Shown here piece by piece: positions 15,442 to 23,047 of a stretch of DNA of 64,000 nt (position 1 is the stretch's first letter; each line of letters begins with the position of its first letter). The notes beneath the pieces are model-generated. The model saw nothing but the letters and a program-made list of their open reading frames with translations. It ran no database searches and was not told the DNA's origin. The position numbers and the translations under genes are program-made. The stretch is from positions 1 through 64,000 of the forward strand of contig NZ_JAJFES010000017.1 in the NCBI RefSeq assembly GCF_020708045.1, given 5' to 3'. This stretch comes from Massilia sp. IC2-278. Its GTDB lineage: Bacteria > Pseudomonadota > Gammaproteobacteria > Burkholderiales > Burkholderiaceae_D.

Positions 15442-17718
15442 TTAGCCGAGATTCTTACACTCGTCTAAAACCGGGACGCGGTACGTTGCAGGTGAGTGAA
15501 TAATTGCGAGGGCATCCTTGCGTTTGGTTCGGCTGCCCGAATAAATCGTTTTCCCCTGCCGTCCGCTTGTTATTAAAAATCCGTTTTTGACTAAGCTCTC
15601 GATTACCTCAGGGGCGATCATACGTGCACGATGGTCTAATCCACGTAACAAAGCACTTTCGAGCCTTGAGTTACCTGCTTGAGCATAAATTTTTCTAAGA
15701 GTAACCACTAGAACTCGCACTCCTAACGGGAGGCCCGAGCTGAGAACATCACTATTTACAGAATAGGCACTAGAGAAGTTGTCGATCTCGCAATCTGAAA
15801 ACTGTTTGGTTGGAAGATCGTGAGTCGACGCTCGTCCTTCAACGTTTCCAATAAGGCAAGCAATAAATTTAATATCTTTTGGAGCGTCGGTACCTTCAGG
15901 AAGGATTAAGTTCTCAATTAAGCAATTTGCAAAGTTTATTTTAAGATTTTCAAAATAATCTTGACAAAGGTCGAGCTCTTTCACGTCGATTCCATTAAAT
16001 TCTAAGTGCGACGTTGGCATTCCTACATAAATGAGAGCCGAAAATATATCATAGGCTAACTCATTGTTGCCCCCGCTGAGCTCACGCGATAAACATGCTT
16101 CAATTGCTCCGGGTAAAATCCCTTCTTGTTCAAGATTTGCACACACAACGTGGATCCCAACTGAATTTAACTGTTGAGAGACATTTCTTATCTCTTCTTT
16201 ATAAGAATCAGTGCCGTAAGGGAATTTAATATGGGATGCTACCAAAGTCGCGCTAGCAGCGTTTAAAAAATCATCATCAATGAATATGCGGCTGCTCGGA
16301 TTGTCCGGGGCGATCCCTAGACCAGGCAGTCTTAACAACAACCCTCGCTCGTCTTCAGTTACGGCATTTCCTGTTGCATTATAAAAAATCTCGTCCATTT
16401 CAGTTGGGGTAAAACTCTTCTGCAAAGAGATGCTTTGACGTGCCTTTGTCGCCATCAAGCCCCAGAATTTAAGAATCGAGTCTTTGTCAACCCCCTCGGA
16501 CTGGTCACTCTCGCGCCCAGCAATCATTGTAAGCAAAGCTGACCACGCAAATCCTTCAGGAAAAGCTCCAGTAGTTGATACCTTCACCGCATCTTGAATC
16601 AGTTTCTTATTAATTAAATAGCTTAAAAATAACGGGCGAGTTGGTATCCACTGCGGCAAAGCCTCATTATAACCTTTACGTGCCAAAAATTTGCTTGCTT
16701 GTTCAGAATCAAATGGTTGAACCATGAAATGTTCAAAAACTCCTTCAGGAACACCTAGGGCCTCTCTCATTTCTACATCTGAATCAAAATAAGCCCCACG
16801 CCCGGCAATAATGATTGATGAATTTTTTGGAGTCTGTCGAATAAGCTTTTTTACAACAGCGTGTGTACTTCGTTTGAACTCACGAAGCTTCCTATGATCA
16901 CCTGTCCAACCTCGTGTCGACAACTCATCGAACCCATCGATAATCAAATCAATATAGCCGGCACTCCACGCAGCGACCAATTTACGAGGTTCGACTGCGT
17001 TTGCTCTTGCATGTCGTTCAAGGAGTTCAACGGGCTCTTCTTGTCCGATATGCTCGCGCAGATTAATTGCAATCGGACACCGAAAAGTCTTATTTTCTGA
17101 AAAGTCTCTTAGTAAATGGAAGAATACTTCGCGCAATAGCATACTTTTGCCGATGCCATACTCTGCTGTAATAACCACACGGGCTTTGTTGCGCACTTCT
17201 TCAATGAGTTCATTCAAGGTCTTACTGCTACTGTCTACGACGCGCGTTATCGTAGGTTCTACAAAATCGCTTCTAGGGACTTCAAAAGAGTGTCCAACGT
17301 GATCGTACACGGATCCAAACTGTTTGCCAGCTCTAATGCGAAGATATGATTGTGCGTCAAACAAAAGCGATCTTAGCTCATCAAAAGAGACTATTTTTGT
17401 CGTTTTTTCATATTTCTTGACCGCTGCTTTTTGATCTGCAGTCGGTTCATGAAGTGTTACAAGAAAACCTCGTGCCATGTGGCCTTCAGTTCTTTTCTTT
17501 GCAACTAAATCATGGGTTTTCTTCGCATCGTATTCAGCTTTGTCTTTCTTCTTTTCAGTAGTTGCTTCAACTATAGTGAAGAAGTCTCCATTCCAAAATA
17601 TACCGTCTCGCTCTCGCTCATCGACCTTCTCAGCTCCTTGCCCTAAGGAGTTGGAAAATAAGTTGCGACAAATTCTCCGCACCTCATCTTCGAATTCTTC
17701 ACCAGTAAAGTGGCGCAT
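15442..17718 (-). CDS. Nuclease-like domain/NACHT STAND ATPase, putative anti-phage protein
   Basis: A 758-residue single-gene protein in markedly AT-rich DNA. Residues 1-130 look like a PD-(D/E)xK nuclease fold: helix EEFEDEVRRICRNLF, Asp38, and the strand TIVEAT ending in Glu51-x-Thr53 with Lys56-58 next to it (a variant ExK). A NACHT/STAND ATPase follows: Walker A AEYGIGKS (185-192), Walker B LIIDGFDEL (258-266), sensor arginine in IIIAGRGAYF (Arg307), and RPLFLSYLI (361-369). Residues about 570-650 have pentapeptide/beta-helix-like strands, and the end (about 700-735) resembles a winged helix. Bacterial NACHT/STAND proteins with nuclease domains act in phage defence; that role here is inferred. 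The GGGAG Shine-Dalgarno lies 8 bases upstream. A restriction-type ATPase unrelated to defence is the alternative. Confidence 0.75.
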   Translation of the reverse strand: MRHFTGEEFEDEVRRICRNLFSNSLGQGAEKVDERERDGIFWNGDFFTIVEATTEKKKDKAEYDAKKTHDLVAKKRTEGHMARGFLVTLHEPTADQKAAVKKYEKTTKIVSFDELRSLLFDAQSYLRIRAGKQFGSVYDHVGHSFEVPRSDFVEPTITRVVDSSSKTLNELIEEVRNKARVVITAEYGIGKSMLLREVFFHLLRDFSENKTFRCPIAINLREHIGQEEPVELLERHARANAVEPRKLVAAWSAGYIDLIIDGFDELSTRGWTGDHRKLREFKRSTHAVVKKLIRQTPKNSSIIIAGRGAYFDSDVEMREALGVPEGVFEHFMVQPFDSEQASKFLARKGYNEALPQWIPTRPLFLSYLINKKLIQDAVKVSTTGAFPEGFAWSALLTMIAGRESDQSEGVDKDSILKFWGLMATKARQSISLQKSFTPTEMDEIFYNATGNAVTEDERGLLLRLPGLGIAPDNPSSRIFIDDDFLNAASATLVASHIKFPYGTDSYKEEIRNVSQQLNSVGIHVVCANLEQEGILPGAIEACLSRELSGGNNELAYDIFSALIYVGMPTSHLEFNGIDVKELDLCQDYFENLKINFANCLIENLILPEGTDAPKDIKFIACLIGNVEGRASTHDLPTKQFSDCEIDNFSSAYSVNSDVLSSGLPLGVRVLVVTLRKIYAQAGNSRLESALLRGLDHRARMIAPEVIESLVKNGFLITSGRQGKTIYSGSRTKRKDALAIIHSPATYRVPVLDECKNLG

Positions 17719-18040
17719 TAATATTTTCTCCCTAAGTTATTGGTATAATTTCATCCACAGCGACATGAGATTATTTTTAATATAAAATGCAGTTGTGCTC
17801 ATATCAGTATTGCTCAGAACGACGAGCCTGTAGATTTTTCACAAAACATCAAAGCTTGTTCTTAAATAATATTATATTCGCGCCGTAAATAATACTAAAC
17901 ATAAACCATGTAAAAATCCCAAATTTTGAAATTTTATGAGTTTGCTGCTGACATCTACTAGAATCTTACATAATAGTTAAGTGATAACGGAAGAGCAAGC
18001 TTCTTCCGCAATGTTTCCAATATGAAACATTTGATGTTTA
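17719..18040. other. AT-rich non-coding stretch upstream of the STAND gene
   Basis: About 320 bases with no credible gene, continuing the AT-rich composition of the STAND gene and changing to host-like GC near 18040-18060. It holds two perfect dyads: CGGAAGA/TCTTCCG (17988-18008, loop 7) and AATGTTTC/GAAACATT (18010-18031, loop 6). It presumably includes the STAND promoter. I see no integrase, att-like direct repeats or tRNA end. Confidence 0.6.
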
Positions 18041-18043
18041 AGT

Positions 18044-18082
18044 CGTCGACGAAAAATGAAAATCCCCGTCGCACTTCTGTAA
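18044..18082 (+). promoter_or_regulatory. Candidate ArgR binding sites upstream of astC
   Basis: Two CGTCG-type half-sites 23 bases apart: CGTCGA at 18044 and CGTCGC at 18067, the latter followed after 8 bases by AA (18081-18082). This resembles the P. aeruginosa ArgR pattern TGTCGC-N8-AA as I remember it. They lie directly upstream of the -10 at 18104, as expected for an activator. Confidence 0.35.
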
Positions 18083-18103
18083 GAACCCACCCCCCGACCT
18101 CCC

Positions 18104-18109
18104 TATAAT
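18104..18109 (+). promoter_or_regulatory. Consensus -10 (TATAAT) of the ast operon
   Basis: Perfect TATAAT 62 bases before the astC ATG, with no recognisable -35 at 16-18 bases upstream. That is consistent with dependence on an activator such as ArgR. Confidence 0.5.
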
Positions 18110-18170
18110 GACCAGACTCGGCGCCCGTCCCTTGGCGCGCCTGTCACGAACTTAGGATGAGGAAAAAGTC

Positions 18171-19412
18171 ATGAATGCAAAGCTTGATTCGGGTGTCACA
18201 ACGCGGCCTGTCACTCGGCAGACCTTCGACGAAGTCCTCGTCCCGACCTACGCTCCGGCTGCGATGGTGCCGGTGCGCGCTTCGGGCCTGGACGTGTGGG
18301 ACCAGGAAGGCAAGCACTACCTCGACTTCACCTCCGGCATCGCCGTCTCGAGCCTGGGCCACTGCAACCCGGTACTGGTCGACGCGATGACCAAGCAGAT
18401 CAACACCCTCTGGCACCTCGGCAACGGCTACACCAACGAGCCGGTGCTGCGCCTGGGGTCGGCCCTGACCGAAGCGACCTTCGCCGACCGCGCCTTCTTC
18501 TGCAACTCGGGCGCGGAAGCGAACGAAGCAGCCCTGAAGCTGGCGCGCAAGTACGCGCACACCAAGTTCGGCCCGCACAAGTCGCGCATCATTTCCTGCC
18601 TGTCGTCCTTCCACGGCCGCACCCTGTTCACCGTGTCGGTCGGCGGCCAGCCGAAGTACACCGAAGGCTTCGAGCCGCTGCCGCAGGAAATCAACCACAT
18701 CCCGTACAACGACATCGATGCGGCGCGCGCCGCCATCCTCGATGACGTGGCGGCCGTGATCGTCGAGCCGATCCAGGGCGAGGGCGGCGTCATCCCGGGC
18801 AACAAGGAATACCTGCAAGCCCTGCGCGAGCTGTGCGACAAGACCGGCGCGCTGCTGATCTTCGACGAAGTGCAGTCGGGCGTGGGCCGCACCGGCACCC
18901 TGTACACCTACATGGAAACCGGCGTGACCCCGGACATCCTGACTAGCGCCAAGGCCCTGGGCAACGGCTACCCGATCGGCGCCATGCTGACCACGAACGC
19001 GATCGCCGAGCACTTCAACGTCGGCTCGCACGGCACCACCTACGGCGGCAACCCGCTGGCCGCGACCGTGGCGCTGAACGTGATCGAAACGATCAACCAG
19101 CCGGCCTTCCTGGCACGCGTGAAGGAAGCCAGCGCCAAGATCTTCGCCAACCTGGACAAACTGTCGGCCGACTACCCGCAACTGTTCGGCAAGGCCCGCG
19201 GCATGGGCCTGCTGATCGGCCTGCCGATGGCCGAAGGCTACAAGGGCCGCGCCAAGGACCTGACCAAGGTCGCCGAAGGCCTCGGCCTGATGCTGCTGGT
19301 GGCCGGCTTCGACGTCGTGCGCCTGGCGCCGGCGCTGATCGTCTCGGACGAGCAGATCGCCGAAGCCGACCGCATCATGCGCGCCGCCGTCGAGCAGTTC
19401 CTGGCTGCCTGA
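18171..19412 (+). CDS. astC: Succinylornithine/acetylornithine aminotransferase (arginine catabolism)
   Basis: PLP-dependent class III transaminase converting N2-succinylornithine plus 2-oxoglutarate to succinylglutamate semialdehyde and glutamate. The 413-residue product has the cofactor-phosphate loop CNSGAEANEAALKLAR (111-126), Asp232 in IFDEVQSGVGRTG, the Schiff-base lysine Lys261 in TSAKALGNGYPIGAM, and YGGNPLAA. ArgD- and AstC-type enzymes cannot be told apart by sequence alone; position at the head of the ast operon decides the role. GGATGAGGA precedes the ATG. Confidence 0.92.
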   Translation: MNAKLDSGVTTRPVTRQTFDEVLVPTYAPAAMVPVRASGLDVWDQEGKHYLDFTSGIAVSSLGHCNPVLVDAMTKQINTLWHLGNGYTNEPVLRLGSALTEATFADRAFFCNSGAEANEAALKLARKYAHTKFGPHKSRIISCLSSFHGRTLFTVSVGGQPKYTEGFEPLPQEINHIPYNDIDAARAAILDDVAAVIVEPIQGEGGVIPGNKEYLQALRELCDKTGALLIFDEVQSGVGRTGTLYTYMETGVTPDILTSAKALGNGYPIGAMLTTNAIAEHFNVGSHGTTYGGNPLAATVALNVIETINQPAFLARVKEASAKIFANLDKLSADYPQLFGKARGMGLLIGLPMAEGYKGRAKDLTKVAEGLGLMLLVAGFDVVRLAPALIVSDEQIAEADRIMRAAVEQFLAA

Positions 19413-19445
19413 TCCGCGAAAAGCCATAGCACGCTGCAGTAACAA

Positions 19446-19467
19446 GGCCCGCGGAACAGCGCGGGCC
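19446..19467 (+). promoter_or_regulatory. GC hairpin between astC and the first astA
   Basis: 8-bp perfect stem GGCCCGCG (19446-19453) and CGCGGGCC (19460-19467), loop GAACAG, in the only long gap (92 bases) among the five leading ast genes. No T-run follows, so it is more likely an mRNA processing or stabilising structure than a terminator. Confidence 0.5.
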
Positions 19468-19504
19468 TCCGTTCGTTTGCACTGAGGTCTTTTTGGGAGT
19501 TCAC

Positions 19505-20527
19505 ATGTATGTTGTCCGTCCGGTAGAACTGTCGGATATCGGCGCGCTGGAAAGCCTGGCCGCCGTGACGACGCCGGGAGTGCACACGCTGCCGCGCACG
19601 CGCGACGCGATCACCGCCTTTGTCGAGCGTTCCATCGCCTCGTTCGCGGCGCAGGTCGACATCCCGAGCGAAGAGTCTTACCTGTTCGTGCTGGAAGACA
19701 CGGCCAGTAACGAGGTTGTCGGGACCGCCGCCGTGCACGCCTCGGCCGGCTCGAACGGCACCTATTTCGCCTTCCGCAACGACGTCATCCAGCAGGTCTC
19801 GCGCGACCTGAACATCAGCCACAGCGTGCACGCGCTCACCCTGTGCTCGGAGCTCACCGCCTGCTCGCAGCTGGCCGGTTTCAACCTGCGCGACCGCGAG
19901 CGCGCCGGCATCGAGGCCGCGCTGCTGTCGCGTGCGCGCCTGCTGTTCGCGGCGCTGGCGCCGCACCGCTTCGGCGACCGCTTCTTCGTGCCGCTGCCCG
20001 GCGTGACCGATGGCGACGGCCAGTCGCCGTTCTGGAATGCGCTTGGCCGCAAGTTCTTCAAGATGGATTTCCTGGAGGCCGAGCGCATTATCGGCGGCGC
20101 GCGCAACCGCACCCTCATCGTCGAGCTGATGCCGCACTATCCGGTGTATGTGCCGCTGCTGCCGGGCGACGCCCAGGCGGCCATGGGCCAGATCCATCCG
20201 AGCGGCCAGCTGGCCTTCAAGCTGCTCACGGAAGAGGGTTTCGAAGCGGACGAATATGTCGACATCTTCGACGGCGGCCCGATCCTGGCGGCGCATAAAC
20301 TGTCGCTGCGTTCGTTCTGCGGCTCGCAGCAGCGCCGCGTCGAGAGCGCATCGCGCGGCAATGGCGCCACCGTCACCTACGCGGTGGCGACAAGCGCCGA
20401 CCGCTTCCGCGCCGTCACCGTGTCCTGCCCGCCCTGCGATACGTCCGACGCCATCTGCCTGCCGGCCGAGGCACAGCAGGCGCTGGGCGTGGCGCCGGGC
20501 GATTCCGTCATCTGCGTCAGAATCTGA
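19505..20527 (+). CDS. astA: Arginine N-succinyltransferase, subunit 1 (AruF type)
   Basis: First enzyme of the AST pathway, transferring succinyl from succinyl-CoA to arginine. The 340-residue protein starts MYVVRPVELSDIGALESLA and has the family blocks LFVLEDTASNEVVGTAAVHA, SELTACSQLAGF, FWNALGRKFFKMDF, ELMPHYPVYVPLLP and EADEYVDIFDGGP. ATG 19505 with GGGAG five bases upstream is preferred over TTG 19493. A second homologue follows directly, as in Pseudomonas aruF-aruG, where the two form a heteromer. Confidence 0.92.
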   Translation: MYVVRPVELSDIGALESLAAVTTPGVHTLPRTRDAITAFVERSIASFAAQVDIPSEESYLFVLEDTASNEVVGTAAVHASAGSNGTYFAFRNDVIQQVSRDLNISHSVHALTLCSELTACSQLAGFNLRDRERAGIEAALLSRARLLFAALAPHRFGDRFFVPLPGVTDGDGQSPFWNALGRKFFKMDFLEAERIIGGARNRTLIVELMPHYPVYVPLLPGDAQAAMGQIHPSGQLAFKLLTEEGFEADEYVDIFDGGPILAAHKLSLRSFCGSQQRRVESASRGNGATVTYAVATSADRFRAVTVSCPPCDTSDAICLPAEAQQALGVAPGDSVICVRI

Positions 20528-20537
20528 GAGAGGCACC

Positions 20538-21572
20538 ATGCTCGTCATTCGTTCCATTGCCGCCTCCGATCTCGACGGCCTGATCGACCTGGCCACCCAG
20601 GTCGGTAGCGGCATGACCACCCTGAAGCCCGACCGCAAGATGCTCGGCGATCGCGTCGACTGCGCCGTTGCCTCGTTTGCCGAAACGATCCCGCCCGAAG
20701 AGCGCGACTACATGTTCGTGCTCGAAGACACGAGCAACGGCCGCCTGGCCGGCATCTGCGCCATCAAGGGCGCGGTCGGCCTGACCGAACCGTTCTATAA
20801 CTACCGCATCGGCACCCTGGTGCACTCCAGCCGCGAACTGAACGTGTTCACGCGCATGGAAACCCTGTACCTGTCGAACGATCTGACCGGCGCGACCGAA
20901 CTGTGCTCGCTGTTCCTGCAGCCGGACTACCGCAGCGGCGGCTACAACGGCAAGTGGCTGTCGAAAAGCCGCTTCCTGTTCATCGCCCAGTTCCAGCAGC
21001 TGTTCACCGAGAAGATCATCGCCGAGATGCGCGGCTATTTGCTGGAAGACGGCACCAGCCCCTTCTACGAAGGCCTGGGCCGCCACTTCTTCAAGATGGA
21101 CTTCAACCACGTCGACGGCCTGACTGCCATCGGTAAAAAATCCTTCATCGCCGAGCTGATGCCGCGCCAGCCGCTGTACGTGGACTACCTGCCGGAGTCG
21201 GCGCGCGAAGTGATCGGCCAGGTGCACCGTTCGACCCTGCCGGCGCGCAAGCTGCTGGAGCAGGAAGGCATGCACTACGACGGCTATGTCGACATCTTCG
21301 ATGCCGGTCCGGTGCTGCAGGGCCGCGTGTCCGACCTGCGCTCGGTGCGCGACAGCGTGCTGCGCGTGGCCGTCGAAGGCAAGCCCGAGGGCGACACCGA
21401 TTGCCTGCTGGTGTCGAACACCAAGCTGCACGATTTCCGCATGGTGCTGGCGCAGACCACGATCGACGGCACGGAAGCGGTGCTCTCGGCCGACGAGCTG
21501 GCGCTGCTGCATTGCGAGGCGGGCGACACGGTGCGCACGCTGTCACTCAACGTTAGGAAGAACAATGGCTAA
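20538..21572 (+). CDS. astA: Arginine N-succinyltransferase, subunit 2 (AruG type)
   Basis: Second AstA-family subunit, 344 residues, with MLVIRSIAASDLDGLIDLA, MFVLEDTSNGRLAGICAIKG, NVFTRMETLYLSNDLTG, LFLQPDYRSGGYNGKWLSK, FYEGLGRHFFKMDF, FIAELMPRQPLYVDYLP and GYVDIFDAGP. It keeps the CoA-binding-like strand/turn PDYRSGG that the first subunit has lost, which suggests this one is the catalytic subunit (inference). It lies 10 bases after the first subunit and overlaps astD by 8 bases, so coupled translation is likely. Confidence 0.92.
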   Translation: MLVIRSIAASDLDGLIDLATQVGSGMTTLKPDRKMLGDRVDCAVASFAETIPPEERDYMFVLEDTSNGRLAGICAIKGAVGLTEPFYNYRIGTLVHSSRELNVFTRMETLYLSNDLTGATELCSLFLQPDYRSGGYNGKWLSKSRFLFIAQFQQLFTEKIIAEMRGYLLEDGTSPFYEGLGRHFFKMDFNHVDGLTAIGKKSFIAELMPRQPLYVDYLPESAREVIGQVHRSTLPARKLLEQEGMHYDGYVDIFDAGPVLQGRVSDLRSVRDSVLRVAVEGKPEGDTDCLLVSNTKLHDFRMVLAQTTIDGTEAVLSADELALLHCEAGDTVRTLSLNVRKNNG

Positions 21573-23034
21573 CCTGTCGAACTACATCAACGGAGAATGG
21601 CTCGCCGGCAGCGGCGCGGAACTGGTCACGATCGATCCGTCCACCGGCCGCCAGACCTGGACCAGCAACGAATCGAACGAAGACGACGTCGCCCGCGCCG
21701 CGCAGGCCGCCCGCGACGCCTTCGAGGACTGGGCCTTGACGCCGCTGGAAGAACGCATCGCCATCTGCACGCGCTTCCGCGATTTGCTGAAGGAGCACAC
21801 CGAGGAACTGGCCGCGACGATTGCCGAGGAAGTCGGCAAGCCGCTGTGGGAAGCGCGCACCGAAGTGGCGACCATGGCCAACAAGATCGACATCTCGGTC
21901 CAGTCCTACGGCGCGCGCACCGGCGAAACGAATGCCAAGGTCGCCGACGGCAATGCCGTGCTGCGCCACCGCCCGCACGGCGTGTTCGCCGTGTATGGCC
22001 CGTACAACTTCCCCGGCCACCTGCCGAACGGCCACATCGTGCCGGCCCTGATCGCCGGGAACACGGTCGTGTTCAAGCCGAGCGAATACGCGCCGCGCAC
22101 CGCGGTGAAAACCGTGCAGTTGTGGGAACAGGCCGGCCTGCCAAAGGGCGTGCTGAACCTGGTGAGCGGCGGCCGCAACACGGGTATTGCGCTCGGCGCG
22201 CAGCCGCAGATCGACGGCGTGCTGTTCACCGGCAGCAGCCAGACCGGTGCAGCCCTGCACAAGCAGTTCGGCGGCCAGCCGGGCAAGATGCTGGCGCTGG
22301 AAATGGGCGGCAACAATCCGCTCGTGGTGTGGGACGTGAAGGATATTGATCCGGCCGTGCACCATGCGGTGATGTCGGCCTTTATCTCGGCCGGCCAGCG
22401 CTGCACCTGCGCGCGCCGCCTGGTGGTGCAGGACACGCCGGAAGGCCAGGCGTTTATCGACCGCCTGGTGGAAGTGGCGAGCAAGCTGCAAGTTGGCCCG
22501 TCGAACGCCGAGCCGCAGCCCTTCATGGGACCGGTCGTCTCCGCAGCGGTGGCCGCGCGCCTGGTGCAGGCGCAGGCCGAGATGGCGCAGAAGGGCGGCA
22601 AGGTGCTGCTGCAGATGCGCCAGCTCGACCCGAACGCCGGCTTCGTCACCGCCGGCATCGTCGACGTCACCGATGCGCAAGGCATCCCGGACGAAGAGTG
22701 GTTCGGCCCCTTGCTGCAGATCTTGCGCGTGAAGGATTTCGATGCGGCGCTGAAGGTGGCGAACGCCACCGAGTTCGGCCTGGCCGCGGCGCTGCTGTCG
22801 CCGTCGGAAGAACTGTGGAAGCGCTTCGCGGTGCGCGCCCGTGCCGGCATCGTCAACTGGAACCGTCCGACCACGGGCGCGGCCAGTTCAGCGCCGTTCG
22901 GCGGCGTGGGTAAATCGGGCAACCACCGTCCGAGCGCCTACTATGCGGCGGACTACTGCGCCTACCCGGTCGCTTCGATCGAAACCTCCGAACTGGAAAT
23001 GCCGGCCAAGCTGTCGCCTGGTCTGAGCTTTTAA
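21565..23034 (+). CDS. astD: N-succinylglutamate 5-semialdehyde dehydrogenase
   Basis: NAD-dependent aldehyde dehydrogenase giving succinylglutamate. The 489-residue protein has the ALDH fold, with YGPYNFPGHLPNGHIVPAL (substrate/NAD region), FKPSEYAP, Glu246 in LEMGGNNPL, and the catalytic Cys280 in SAGQRCTCARR. It ends in a family-typical FGGVGKSGNHRPSAYYAADYC stretch. ATG 21565 lies inside the last codons of the previous gene. It is followed 13 bases later by astB. Confidence 0.95.
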   Translation: MANLSNYINGEWLAGSGAELVTIDPSTGRQTWTSNESNEDDVARAAQAARDAFEDWALTPLEERIAICTRFRDLLKEHTEELAATIAEEVGKPLWEARTEVATMANKIDISVQSYGARTGETNAKVADGNAVLRHRPHGVFAVYGPYNFPGHLPNGHIVPALIAGNTVVFKPSEYAPRTAVKTVQLWEQAGLPKGVLNLVSGGRNTGIALGAQPQIDGVLFTGSSQTGAALHKQFGGQPGKMLALEMGGNNPLVVWDVKDIDPAVHHAVMSAFISAGQRCTCARRLVVQDTPEGQAFIDRLVEVASKLQVGPSNAEPQPFMGPVVSAAVAARLVQAQAEMAQKGGKVLLQMRQLDPNAGFVTAGIVDVTDAQGIPDEEWFGPLLQILRVKDFDAALKVANATEFGLAAALLSPSEELWKRFAVRARAGIVNWNRPTTGAASSAPFGGVGKSGNHRPSAYYAADYCAYPVASIETSELEMPAKLSPGLSF

Positions 23035-23047
23035 TTGAGCTTCTGAT

